DNA from: Zea mays | Lineage: Eukaryota > Streptophyta > Magnoliopsida > Poales > Poaceae | DNA: 64,000 nt | NCBI RefSeq assembly: GCF_902167145.1 | Contig: NC_050100.1 | Coordinates: 201,041,974-201,105,973, forward strand | Reading direction: 5' to 3' | Shown here: positions 1 to 13,000 of the stretch, piece after piece | How positions within the stretch are numbered: position 1 is the stretch's first letter | Layout: the number at the start of each line of letters is the position of its first letter | Notes under the pieces: generated by a model | The model's input: only the letters and a program-made list of their open reading frames with translations | What the model was told of the DNA's origin: nothing | Databases searched by the model: none | Translations under genes and position numbers: made by a program

Positions 1-1500
1 TCACCCCACATATGTTTCCTTGCCGTAGATCACATTCTTGGATTTCTGGTGGAGACCATTTCTTGGTCAAAAATCCGTAGGTGTTAGCCTTCGGTATTAT
101 TGAAAATGGTCGTTCATGGCTATTTCGACAAAAATGGGGGTTGTGTGGCCATTGATCTTCGCCAGAGGCTCATACACCTCACCCCACATATGTTTCCTTG
201 CCATAGATCACATTCTTGGATTTCTGGTGGAGACCATTTCTCGGTCAAAAACTCGTACGTGTTAGCCTTCGGTATTATTGAAAATGGTCGTTCATGGCTA
301 TTTTCGGCAAAACGGGGGTTGTGTGGCCATTGATCATCGACCAGAGGCTTGTACACCTCACCCCACATATGTTTCCTTGCCATAGATCACATTCTTGGAT
401 TTCTGGTGCAGACCATTTCTTGGGCAAAAATCCGAATGTGTTAGCCTTTGGTATTTTTGAAAATGGTCATTCATGGCTATTTTCGACAAAAATGGGGGTT
501 GTGTGGCCATTGATCTTCGACCAGAGGCTCATACACCTCACTACACAAATGTTTCCTTGCCATAGATCACATTCTTGGATTTATGGTGGAGACCATTTTT
601 GGTCAAAAATCCGTAGGTGTTAGCCTTCAGTGTCATTGAAAATGGTCGTTCATGGCTATTTTCGACAAAAATTAGGGTTGTGTGGTCATTGATCGTCAAC
701 CAGAGGCTCATACACCTCACCCCACATATGTTTCCTTGCCGTAGGTCACATTCTTGGATTTCTGGTGGAGACCATTTCTTGGTCAAAAATCCGTAGGTGT
801 TAGCCTTCGGTATTATTGAAAATGGTCATTCATGACTATTTTCGACAAAAATGGGGGTTGTGTGGCCATTTATCATCGACCAGAGGCTCATACACCTCAC
901 CCACATATGTTTCCTTGCCATAGATCACATTCTTGGATTTCTGGTGGAGACCATTTCTTGGTCAAAAATCCGTAGGTGTTAGCCTCTAGTATTATTGAAA
1001 ATGGTCGCTCATGGCTATTTTCATAAAAAATGGGGGTTGTGTGGCCATTTATCATCGACTAGGGGCTCATAAACCTCACCCACATATGTTTCCTTGCCAT
1101 AGATCACATTCTTGGATTTCTGGTGGAGACCATTTCTCGGTCAAAAACTCGTACGTGTTAGCCTTCGGTATTATTGAAAATGGTCGTTCATGGCTATTTT
1201 CGGCAAAATGGGGGTTGTGTGGCCATTGATCATCGACCAGAGGCTCGTACACCTCACCCCACATATGTTTCCTTGCCATAGATCACATTCTTGGATTTCT
1301 GGTGCAGACCATTTCTTGGGCAAAAATCCGAATGTGTTAGCCTTTGGTATTTTTGAAAATGGTCATTCATGGCTATTTTCGACAAAAATGGGGGTTGTGT
1401 GGCCATTGATCTTCGACCAAAGGCTCATACACCTCACTACACATATGTTTCCTTGCCATAGATCACATTCTTGGATTTATGGTGGAGACCATTTCTTGGT
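1..1500 (-). repeat. Long inverted repeat, left arm (partner 10296-11795)
   Basis: Position x pairs with position 11796-x on the other strand across the whole arm. Shared rare variants include the GAGACCATTTTTGGTC monomer at 585-605 (partner near 11191-11211), the shortened ATCTTCGCCAGAGGC at about 157 (partner near 11630), and the AACGGGGGTTGTG variant near 311 (partner near 11480). The match fades near 1510, and the arm runs off the left edge. Because all monomers are related, the alignment rests on these rare variants. Confidence 0.75.
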
Positions 1501-2511
1501 CAAAAATCCGTAGGTGTTAGCCTTCAGTGTCATTGAAAATGGTCGTTCATGGCTATTTTCGACAAAAATAGGGTTGTGTGGCCATTGATCGTCGACCAGA
1601 GGCTCATACACCTCACCCCACATATGTTTCCTTGTCGTAGATCACATTCTTGGATTTCTGGTGGAGACCATTTCTTGGTAAAAAATCCGTAGGTGTTAGC
1701 CTTCGGTATTATTGAAAATGGTCGTTCATGGCTATTTCGACAAAAATGGGGTTGTGTGGCCATTGATCATCGCCAGAGGCTCATACACCTCACCCCACAT
1801 ATGTTTCCTTTCCATAGATCACATTCTTGGATTTCTGGTGGAGACCATTTCTTGGTCAAAAATCCGTAGGTGTTAGCCTCTAGTATAATTGAAAATGGTC
1901 GCTCATGGCTATTTTCATAAAAAATGGGGGTTGTGTGGCCATTTATCATCGACTAGAGGCTCATAAACCTCACCCCACATATGTTTCCTTGCCATAGATC
2001 AAATTCTTGGATTTCTGGTGGAGACCATTTCTTGGTCAAAAACTCGTACGTGTTAGCCTTCGATATTATTGAAAATGGTCGTTCATGGCTATTTTCGGCA
2101 AAATGGGGGTTGTGCGGCCATTGATCATCGACCAGAGGCTCGTACACCTCACCCCACATATGTTTCCTTGCCATAGATCACATTCTTTGATTTCTGGTGG
2201 AGACCATTTCTTGGGAAAAAATCCGAATGTGTTAGCCTTTGGTATTTTTGAAAATGGTCATTCATGGCTATTTTCGACAAAATTGGGGGTTGTGTGGCCA
2301 TTGATCTTTGACCAGAGGCTCATACACCTCACTACACATATGTTTCCTTGCCATAGATCACATTCTTGGATTTATGGTGGAGACCATTTCTTGTTCAGAA
2401 ATCCATAGGTGTTAGCCTTTAGTGTCATTGAAAATGGTCGTTCATGGCTATTTTCGACAAAAATGGGGGTTGTGTGGCCATTCTTGGCATAGATCACATT
2501 CTTGGATTTCT
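1..2511 (-). repeat. knob180 satellite array, block 1 (reverse orientation)
   Basis: About 14 head-to-tail monomers of a 180-bp satellite, read here as the complement of the unit that contains AAGGCTAACACC and CACACAACCCCC. Monomer landmarks such as CACATATGTTTCCTTGCC and GGGGGTTGTGTGGCCATT recur every 179-180 bp. I recognise the unit as the maize knob repeat; in maize this satellite forms late-replicating heterochromatic knobs. A variant monomer with TTTTCGGCAAAA instead of TTTTCGACAAAAA recurs near 302, 1197 and 2092, so the block is built from a five-monomer unit of about 896 bp. The array continues beyond the left edge of the window. Confidence 0.93.
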
Positions 2512-2540
2512 GTCAAGAAAACATATGTGGGGTGAAGGCT
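2480..2540. other. Rearranged orientation-switch junction 1
   Basis: Reverse-orientation sequence reaches GTGTGGCCATT (about 2482) and jumps, with part of a monomer missing, to CTTGGCATAGATCACATT. At about 2511 it switches to forward-orientation TCAAGAAAACATATGTGG, then jumps again from GGGGTGAA to GGCTAACACC near 2535 using a shared GAA. One inversion and two partial-monomer deletions therefore lie within 60 bp. Confidence 0.8.
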
Positions 2541-3681
2541 AACACCAACAGATTTTTGACCAAGAAATGGTCTCCTCTAGAAATCCAAGAATGTGATCTA
2601 TGTCAAGAAAACATATGTGGGGTGAAGTGTACGAGCCTCTGGTCGATGATCAATGGCCACACAACCCCCATTTTTGTCGAAAATAGCCATGAACGACCAT
2701 TTTCAATAGTACCGAAGGCTAAAACATTCAGATTTTTGACCAAGAAATGGTCTCCACCAGAAATCAAAGAATGTGATCTATGGCTAGGAAACTTATGTGG
2801 GGTGAGGTTTACGAGCCTCTGGTTGATGACCAATGGCCACACAACCCCCATTTTTGTCGAAAATAGCCATGAATGACCATTTTCAATAATACTGAAGGCT
2901 AACACGTACAGATTTTTGACCAATAAATGGTCTCCACCGAAAATCCAAGAATGTGATCTATGGCAAAAAAAAACATATATGGGGTGAGGTGTATGAGCCT
3001 CTAGTCGATGATCATTGGCCACACAACCCCCATTTTTGTCGAAAATAGCCAAGAATGACCATATTCAATAATACCGAAGGCTAACACGTACATATTTTTG
3101 ACCAAGAAATGGTCTCCACCAGAAATCCAAGAATGTGATCTATGGCAAGGAAACATATGTGGGGTGAATTGCACGAGCCTCTGGTCGATGATAAATGGCC
3201 ACACAACCCCCATTTTAGTCGAAAATAGCCATGAACGACCATTTTCAATAATACCGAAGGCTAACACCAACATATTTTTGACCAAGGAATGGTCTCCTCC
3301 AGAAATCCAAGAATATGATCTATGGAAAGAAAACATATGTGGGGTGAAGTGTACGAGCCTCTGGTCGATGATCAATGGCCACACAACCCCCATTTTTGTC
3401 GAAAATAGCCATGAACGACCATTTTCAATGACACTAAACGCTAACACCTATGGATTTCTGACCAAGAAATGGTCTCCACCATAAATCCAAGAATGTGATC
3501 TATGGCAAGGAAACATATGTGTAGTGAGGTGTATGAGCCTCTGGTCGAAGATCAATGGCCACACAACCCCCATTTTTGTCGAAAATAGCCATGAATGACC
3601 ATTTTCAAAAATACCAAAGGCTAACACATTCGGATTTTTGCCCAAGAAATGGTCTCCACCAGATATCCAAGAATGTGATCT

Positions 3682-6600
3682 ATGGCAAGGAAACATATGT
3701 GGGGTGAGGTGTACGAGCCTCTGGTCGATGATCAATGGCCACACAACCCCCATTTTGCCGAAAATAGCCATGAACGACCATTTTCAATAATACCGAAGGC
3801 TAACACGTACGAGTTTTTGACCAAGAAATGGTCTCCACCAGAAATCCAAGAATGTGATCTATGGCAAGGAAACATATGTGTGGTGAGGTTTATGAGCCTC
3901 TAGTCGATGATAAATGGCCACACAACCCCCATTTTTTATGAAAATAGCCATGAGCGACCATTTTCAATAATACTAGAGGCTAACACCTACGGATTTTTGA
4001 CCAAGAAATGGTCTCCACTAGAAATCCAAGAATGTGATCTATGGCAAGGAAACATATGTGGGGTGAGGTGTATGAGCCTCTGGTCGATGATAAATGGCCA
4101 CACAACCCCCATTTTTGTCGAAAATAGCCATGAACGACCATTTTCAATAATACCGAAGGCTAACACCTACGGATTTTTGACCAAGAAATGGTCTCCACCA
4201 GAAATCCAAGAATGTGATCTACGGCAAGGAAACATATGTGGGGTGAGGTGTATGAGCCTCTGGTCGACGATCAATGGCCACACAACCCTATTTTTTGTTG
4301 AAAATAGCCATGAACGACCATTTTCAATGACACTGAAGGCTAACACCTACAGATTTTTGAACAAGAAATGGTCTCCACCATAAATTCAAGAATGTGATCT
4401 ATGGCAAGGAAACATATGTGTAGTGAGGTCTATGAGCCTCTGGTCGAAGATCAATGGCCACACAACCCCCATTTTTGTCGAAAATAGCCATGAATGACAA
4501 TTTTCAAAAATACCAAAGGCTAACACATTCGGATTTTTGCCCAAGAAATGGTCTCCACCAGAAATCCAAGAATGTGATCTATGGCAAGGAAACATTTGTG
4601 GGGTGAGGTGTACGAGCCTCTAGTCGATGATCAATGGCCACACAACCCCCATTTTGCCGAAAATAGCCATGATCGACCATTTTCAATAATACCGAAGGCT
4701 AACACGTACGAGTTTTTGACCAAGAAATGGTCTCCACCAGAAATCCAAGAATGTGATCTATGGCAAGGAAACATATGCGGGGTGAGGTTTATGAGCCTCT
4801 AGTCGATGACAAATGGCCACACAACCCCCATTTTTTATGAAAATTGCCATGAGCGACCATTTTCAATAATACTAGAGGCTAACACCTACGGATTTTTGAC
4901 CAAGAAATGGTCTCCACCAAAAATCCAAGAATGTGATATATGGCAAGGAAACATATGTGGGGTGAGGTGTATGAGCCTCTGGTCGATGATCAATGGCCAC
5001 ACAACCCCCATTTTTGTCGAAAATAGCCATGAACGACCATTTTCAATAATACCGAAGGCTAACACCTACGGATTTTTGACCAAGAAATGGTCTCCACCAG
5101 AAATCCAAGAATGTGATCTACGACAAGGAAACATATGTGGGGTGAGGTGTATGAGCCTCTAGTCGACGATCAATGGCCACACAACCCTAATTTTTGTCGA
5201 AAATAGCCATGAACGACCATTTTCAATGACACTGAAGGCTAACACCTACGGATTTTTGACCAAGAAATGGTCTCCACCAGAAATCCAAGAATGTGACCTA
5301 TGGCAAGGAAACATACGTGGGGTGATGTGTATGAGCCTCTGGTCGACGATCAATGGCCACACAACCCTAATTTTTGTCGAAAATAGCCATGAACGACCAT
5401 TTTCAATGACACTGAAGGCTAACACCTACGGATTTTTGACCAAGAAATGGTCTCCACCATAAATCCAAGAATGTGATCTATGGCAAGGAAACATATGTGT
5501 AGTGAGGTGTATGAGCCTCTGGTCCAATATCAATGGCCACACAACCCCCATTTTTGTCGAAAATAGCCATGAACGACCATTTTCAATAGTTCCGAAGGCT
5601 AACACATTCGGATTTTTGACCAAGAAATGGTCTCCACCAGAAATCAAAGAATGTGATCTATGGCATGGAAACATATGTGGGGTGAGGTGTACGAGCCTTT
5701 GGTCGATGATCAATGGCCACACAACCCCCATTTTTGTCGAAAATAGCCATGAATGACCATTTTCAATAATACCGAAGGCTAACACGTATGGATTTTTGAC
5801 CAAGAAATGGACTCCACCAGATATCCAAGAATGTGATCTATGGCAAGGAAACATATGTGGGGTGAGGTGTATGAGCCTCTAGTCGAAGATAAATGGCCAC
5901 ACAACCCCCATTTCAGTCGAAAATAGCCATGAACGACCATTTTCAATAATACCGAAGGCTAACACCAACAGATTTTTGACCAAGAAATGGTCTCCACCAG
6001 AAATCCAAGAATGTGATCTATGGCAAGAAAACATATGTGGGGTGAAGTCTACGAGCCTCTGGTCGATGATCAATGGCCACACAACCCCCATTTTTGTCGA
6101 AAATAGCCATGAACGACCATTTTCAATGACACTGAAGGCTAACACCTATGGATTTTTGACCAAGAAATGGTCTCCACCATAAATCCAAGAATTTGATCTA
6201 TGGCAAGGAAACATATGTGTAGTGAGGTGTATGAGCCTCTGGTCGAAGATCAATGGCCACACAACCCCCATTTTTGTCGAAAATAGCCAAGAATGACCAT
6301 TTTCAAAAATACCGAAGGCTAACACGTACATATTTTTGACCAAGAAATGGTCTCCACCGGAAATCCAAGAATGTGATCTATGGTAAGGAAACATATGTGG
6401 GGTGAATTGCACGAGCCTCTGGTCGATGATAAATGGCCACACAACCCCCATTTTAGTCGAAAATAGCCATGAACGACCATTTTCAATAATACCGAAGGCT
6501 AACACCAACAGATTTTTGACCAAGGAATGGTCTCCTCGAGAAATCCAAGAATGTGATCTATGGAAAGAAAACATATGTGGGGTGAAGTGTACGAGCCTCT

Positions 6601-9600
6601 GGTCGATGATCAATGGCCACACAACCCGCATTTTTGTCGAAAATAGCCATGAACGACCATTTTCAATGACACTAAACACTAACACCTATGGATTTCTGAC
6701 CAAGAAATGGTCTCCACCATAAATCCAAGAATGTGATCTATAGCAAGGAAACATATGTGTTGTGAGGTGTATGAGCCTCTGGTCGAAGATCAATGGCCAC
6801 ATAACCCCCATTTTTGTCGAAAATAGCCATGAATGACCATTTTCAAAAATACCAAAGGCTAACACATTCGGATTTTTGCCCAAGAAATGGTCTCCACCAG
6901 AAATCCAAGAATGTGATCTATGGCAAGGAAACATATGTGGGGTGAGGTGTACGAGCCTCTAGTCGATTATCAATGGCCACACAACCCCCATTTTGCCGAA
7001 AATAGCCATGAACGACCATTTTCAATAATAGCGAAGGCTAACACGTACGAGTTTTTGACCAAGAAATGGTCTCCACCAGAAATCCAAGAATGTGATCTAT
7101 GGCAAGGAAACATATGTGTGGTGAGGTTTATGAGCCTCTAGTCGATGATAAATGGCCACACAACCCCCATTTTTTATGAAAATAGCCATGAGCGACCATT
7201 TTCAATAATACTAGAGGCTAACACCTACGGATTTTTGACCAAGAAATGGTCTCCACTAGAAATCCAAGAATGTGATCTATGGCAAGGAAACATATGTGGG
7301 GTGAGGTGTATGAGCCTCTGGTCGATGATCAATGGCCACACAACCCCCATTTTTGTCGAAAATAGCCATGAACGACCATTTTCAATAATACCGAAGGCTA
7401 ACACCAACTGATTTTTGACCAAGGAATGGTCTCCTCCAGAAATCCAAGAATGTGATCTATGAAAAGAAAACATATGTGGGGTGAAGTGTACGAGCCTCTG
7501 GTCGATGATCAATGGCCACACAACCCCCATTTTTGTCGAAAATAGCCATGAACGACCATTTTCAATGACACTAAACGCTAACACCTATGGATATCTGACC
7601 AAGAAATGGTATCCACCATAAATCCAAGAATGTGATCTATGGCAAGGAAACATATGTGTAGTGAGGTGTATGAGCCTCTGGTCGAAGATCAATGGCCACA
7701 CAACCCCCATTTTTGTCGAAATTAGCAATGAATGACCATTTTCAAAAATACCAAAGGCTAACACATTCGGATTTTTGCCCAAGAAATGGTCTCCACTAGA
7801 AATCCAAGAATGTGATCTATGGCAAGGAAACATATGTGGGGTGAGGTGTACGAGCCTCTGGTCGATGATCAATGGCCACACAACCCCCATTTTGCCGAAA
7901 ATAGCCATGAACGACCATTTTCAATAATATCGAAGGCTAACACGTACGAGTTTTTGACCAAGAAATGGTCTCCACCAGAAATCCAAGAATGTGATCTATG
8001 GCAAGGAAACATATGTGTGGTGAGGTTTATGAGCCTCTAGTCGATGATAAATGGCCACACAACCCCCATTTTTTATGAAAATAGCCATGAGCGACCATTT
8101 TCAATAATACTAGAGGCTAACACCTACGGATTTTTGACCAAGAAATGGTCTCCACTAGAAATCCAAGAATGTGATCTATGGCAAGGAAACATATGTGGGG
8201 TGAGGTGTATGAGCCTCTGGTCGATGATCAATGGCCACACAACCCCCATTTTTGTCGAAAATAGCCATGAACGACCATTTTCAATAATAGCGAAGGCTAA
8301 CACCTACGGATTTTTGACCAAGAAATGGTCTCCACCAGAAATCCAAGAATGTGATCTACGGCAAGGAAACATATGTGGGGTGAGGTGTATGATCCTCTGG
8401 TCGATGATCAATGGCCACACAACCCTATTTTTTGTCGAAAATAGCCATGAACGACCATTTTCAATGACACTGAAGGCTAACACCTACGGATTTTTTACCA
8501 AGAAATGGTCTCCACCATAAATCCAAGAATGTGATCTATGGCAAGGAAACATATGTGTAGTGAGGTGTATGAGCCTCTGGTCGAAGATCAATGGCCACAC
8601 AACCCCCATTTTTTTTGAAAATAGCCATGAATGACCATTTTCAAAAATACCAAAGGCTAACACATTCGGATTTTTGCCCAAGAAATGGTCTCCACCAGAA
8701 ATCCATGAATGTGATCTATGGAAAGGAAACATATGTGGGGTGAGGTGTACGAGCCTCTGGTCGATGATCAATGGCCACACAACCCCCATTTTGCCGAAAA
8801 TAGCCATGAACGACCATTTTCAATAATATCGAAGGCTAACACGTACGAGTTTTTGACCAAGAAATGGTCTCCACCAGAAATCTAAGAATGTGATATATGG
8901 CAAGGAAACATATGTGGGGTGAGGTTTATGAGCCTCTAGTCGATGATAAATGGCCACACAACCCCCATTTTTTATGAAAATAGCCATGAGCGACCATTTT
9001 CAATAATACTAGAGGCTAACACCTACGGATTTTTGACCAAGAAATGGTCTCCACCAGAAATCCAAGAATGTGATCTATGGCAAGGAAACATATGTGGGGT
9101 GAGGTGTATGAGCCTCTGGTCGATGATCAATGGCCACACAACCCCCATTTTTGTCGAAAATAGCCATGAACGACCATTTTCAATAATACCGAAGCCTAAC
9201 ACCTACGTATTTTTGACCAAGAAATGGTCTCCACCAGAAATCTAAGAATGTGATCTACGGCAAGGAAACATATGTGGGGTGAGGTGTATGAGCCTCTGGT
9301 CAACGATCAATGGCCACACAACCCTAATTTTTGTCGAAAATAGCCATGAACGACCATTTTCAATGACAATGAAGGCTAACACCTATGGATTTTTGACCAA
9401 GAAATGGTCTCCACCATAAATCCAAGAATGTGATCTATGGAAAGGAAACATATGTGTAGTGAGGTGTATGAGCCTCTGGTCGAAGATCAATGGCCACACA
9501 ACCCCCATTTTTTTCGAAAATAGCCATGAATGACCATTTTCAAAAATACCAAAGGCTAACACATTCGGATTTTTGCCCAAGAAATGGTCTCCACCAGAAA

Positions 9601-12600
9601 TCCATGAATGTGATCTATGGCAAGGAAACATATGTGGGGTGAGGTGTACGAGCCTCTTGTCGATGATCAATGGCCACACAACCCCCATTTTGCCGAAAAT
9701 AGCCGTGAACGACCATTTTCAATAATACCGAAGGCTAACACGTACGAGTTTTTGACCAAGAAATGGTCTCCACCAGAAATCCAAGAATGTGATCTATGGC
9801 AAGGAAACATATGTGTGGTGAGGTTTATGAGCCTCTAGTTGATGATAAATGGCCACACAACCCTCATTTTTTTATGAAAATAGCCATGAGCGATCATTTT
9901 CAATAATACTAGAGGCTAACACCTACGGATTTTTGACCAAGAAATGGTCTCCACTAGAAATCCAAGAATGTGATCTATGGCAAGGAAACATATGTGGGGT
10001 GAGGTGTATGAGCCTCTGGTCGATGATCAATGGCCACACAACCCCCATTTTTGTCGAAAATAGCCATGAACGACCATTTTCAATAATACCGAAGGCTAAC
10101 ACCAACTGATTTTTGACCAAGGAATGGTCTCCTCCAGAAATCCAAGAATGTGATCTATGAAAAGAAAACATATATGGGGTGAAGTGTACGAGCCTCTGGT
10201 CGATGATCAATGGCCACACAACCCCCATTTTTGTCGAAAATAGCCATGAACGACCATTTTCAATGACACTAAACGCTAACACCTATGGATATCTGACCAA
10301 GAAATGGTCTCCACCATAAATCCATGAATGTGATCTATGGCAAGGAAACATATGTGGGGTGAGGTGTACGAGCCTTTGGTCGAAGATCAATGGCCACACA
10401 ACCCCCATTTTTGTCGAAAATAGCCATGAATGACCATTTTCAAAAATACCAAAGGCTAACACATTCGGATTTTTGCCCAAGAAATGGTCTGCACCAGAAA
10501 TCCAAGAATGTGATCTATGGCAAGGAAACATATGTGGGGTGAGGTGTACGAGCCTCTGGTCGATGATCAATGGCCACACAACCCCCATTTTGCCGAAAAT
10601 AGCCATGAACGACCATTTTCAATAATACCGAAGGCTAACACGTACGAGTTTTTGACCGAGAAATGGTCTCCACCAGAAATCCAAGAATGTGATCTATGGC
10701 AAGGAAACATATGTGGGTGAGGTTTATGAGCCCCTAGTCGAGGATAAATGGCCACACAACCCCCATTTTTTATGAAAATAGCCATGAGCGACCATTTTCA
10801 ATAATACTAGAGGCTAACACCTACGGATTTTTGACCAAGAAATGGTCTCCACCAGAAATCCAAGAATGTGATCTATGGCAAGGAAACATATGTGGGTGAG
10901 GTGTATGAGCCTCTGGTCGATGATAAATGGCCACACAACCCCCATTTTTGTCGAAAATAGTCATGAATGACCATTTTCAATAATACAGAAGGCTAACACC
11001 TACGGATTTTTGACCAAGAAATGGTCTCCACCAGAAATCCAAGAATGTGACCTACGGCAAGGAAACATATGTGGGGTGAGGTGTATGAGCCTCTGGTTGA
11101 CGATCAATGACCACACAACCCTAATTTTTGTCGAAAATAGCAATGAACGACCATTTTCAATGACACTGAAGGCTAACACCTACGGATTTTTGACCAAAAA
11201 TGGTCTCCACCATAAATCCAAGAATGTGATCTATGGCAAGGAAACATTTGTGTAGTGAGGTGTATGAGCCTCTGGTCGAAGATCAATGGCCACACAACCC
11301 CCATTTTTGTCGAAAATAGCCATGAATGACCATTTTCAAAAATACCAAAGGCTAACACATTCGGATTTTTGCCCAAGAAATGGTCTGCACCAGAAATCCA
11401 AGAATGTGATCTATGGCAAGGAAACATATGTGGAGTGAGGTATACAAGCCTCTGGTCGATGATCAATGGCCACACAACCCCCGTTTTGCCGAAAATAGCC
11501 ATGAACGACCATTTTCAATAATACCGAAGGCTAACACGTACGAGTTTTTGACCGAGAAATGGTCTCCACCAGAAATCCAAGAATGTGATCTATGGCAAGG
11601 AAACATATGTGGGGTGAGGTGTATGAGCCTCTGGCGAAGATCAATGGCCACACAACCCCCATTTTTGTCGAAATAGCCATGAATGACCATTTTCAAAAAT
11701 ACCGAAGGCTAACACATTCGGATTTTTGCCCAAGAAATGGTCTCCACCAGAAATCCAAGAATGTGATCTACGGCAAGGAAACATATGTGGGGTGAGGTGT
11801 ATGAGCCTCTGGTCGACGATCAATGGCCACACAACCCTAATTTTTGTCGAAAATAGCCATGAACGACCATTTTCAATGACACTGAAGGCTAACACCTACG
11901 GATTTTTGACCAAGAAATGGTCTCCACCATAAATCCAAGAATGTGATCTATGGCAAGGAAACATATGTGGGGTGAGGTGTATGAGCCTCTGGCGATGATC
12001 AATGGCCACACAACCCCCATTTTTGTTGAAATAGCCATGAACGACCATTTTCAATAATACCGAAGGCTAACACCTACGGATTTTTGACCAAGAAATGGTC
12101 TCCACCAGAAATCCAAGAATGTGATCTACGGCAAGGAAACATATGTGGGGTGAGGTGTATGAGCCTCTGGTCGAAGATCAATGGCCACACAACCCTCATT
12201 TTTGTCGAAAATAGCCATGAATGACCATTTTCAAAAATACCAAAGGCTAACACATTCGGATTTTTGCCCAAGAAATCGTCTGCACCAGAAATCCAAGAAT
12301 GTGATCTATGGCAAGGAAACATATGTGGGGTGAGGTGTACGAGCCTCTGGTCGATGATCAATGGCCACACAACCCCCATTTTGCCGAAAATAGCCATGAA
12401 CGACCATTTTCAATAATACCGAAGGCTAACACGTACGAGTTTTTGACCGAGAAATGGTCTCCACCAGAAATCCAAGAATGTGATCTATGGCAAGGAAACA
12501 TATGTGGGTGAGGTTTATGAGCCCCTAGTCGATGATAAATGGCCACACAACCCCCATTTTTTATGAAAATAGCCATGAGCGACCATTTTCAATAATACTA

Positions 12601-13000
12601 GAGGCTAACACCTACGGATTTTTGACCAAGAAATGGTCTCCACCGGAAATCCAAGAATGTGATCTATGGCAAGGAAACATATGTGGGAGAGGTGTATGAG
12701 CCTCTGGTCGATGATCAATGGCCACACAACCCCCATTTTTGTCGAAAATAGTCATGAACGACCATTTTCAATAATACCGAAGGCTAACACCTACGGATTT
12801 TTGACCAAGAAATGGTCTCCACCAGAAATCCAAGAAAGTGACCTACGACAAGGAAACATATGTGGGGTGAGGTGTATGAGCCTCTGGTCGACGATCAATG
12901 ACCACACAACCCTAATTTTTGTCGAAAATAGCCATGAACGACCATTTTCAATGACACTGAAGGCTAACACGTACAGATTTTTGACCAATAAATGGTCTCC
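3682..13000 (+). repeat. knob180 higher-order repeat, five-monomer unit of about 899 bp
   Basis: A diagnostic monomer with CATTTTGCCGAAAATAG (shorter than the usual CATTTTTGTCGAAAATAG) starts near 3751, 4650, 6989, 7888, 8788, 9687, 10587, 11481 and 12378. The spacings are about 900, 2339, 899, 900, 899, 900, 894 and 897 bp. Neighbouring monomers carry their own repeated variants in fixed order: one with CATTTTTTATGAAAATAG, one with CAACCCTAATTTTTGTC, one with the CACCATAAATCC form, and one with CACATTCGGATTTTTGCCC. The gap of 2339 bp equals 13 monomers and is an irregular step. Block boundaries are approximate. Confidence 0.8.
10296..11795 (+). repeat. Long inverted repeat, right arm (partner 1-1500)
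   Basis: Reverse-complement partner of 1-1500, sharing the rare monomer variants in mirror order at a constant coordinate sum of 11796. The two arms lie about 8.8 kb apart with a block-orientation switch between them. The right arm also takes part in the five-monomer periodicity. Its outer limit may extend past 11795, because the left partner is cut by the window edge. Confidence 0.72.
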
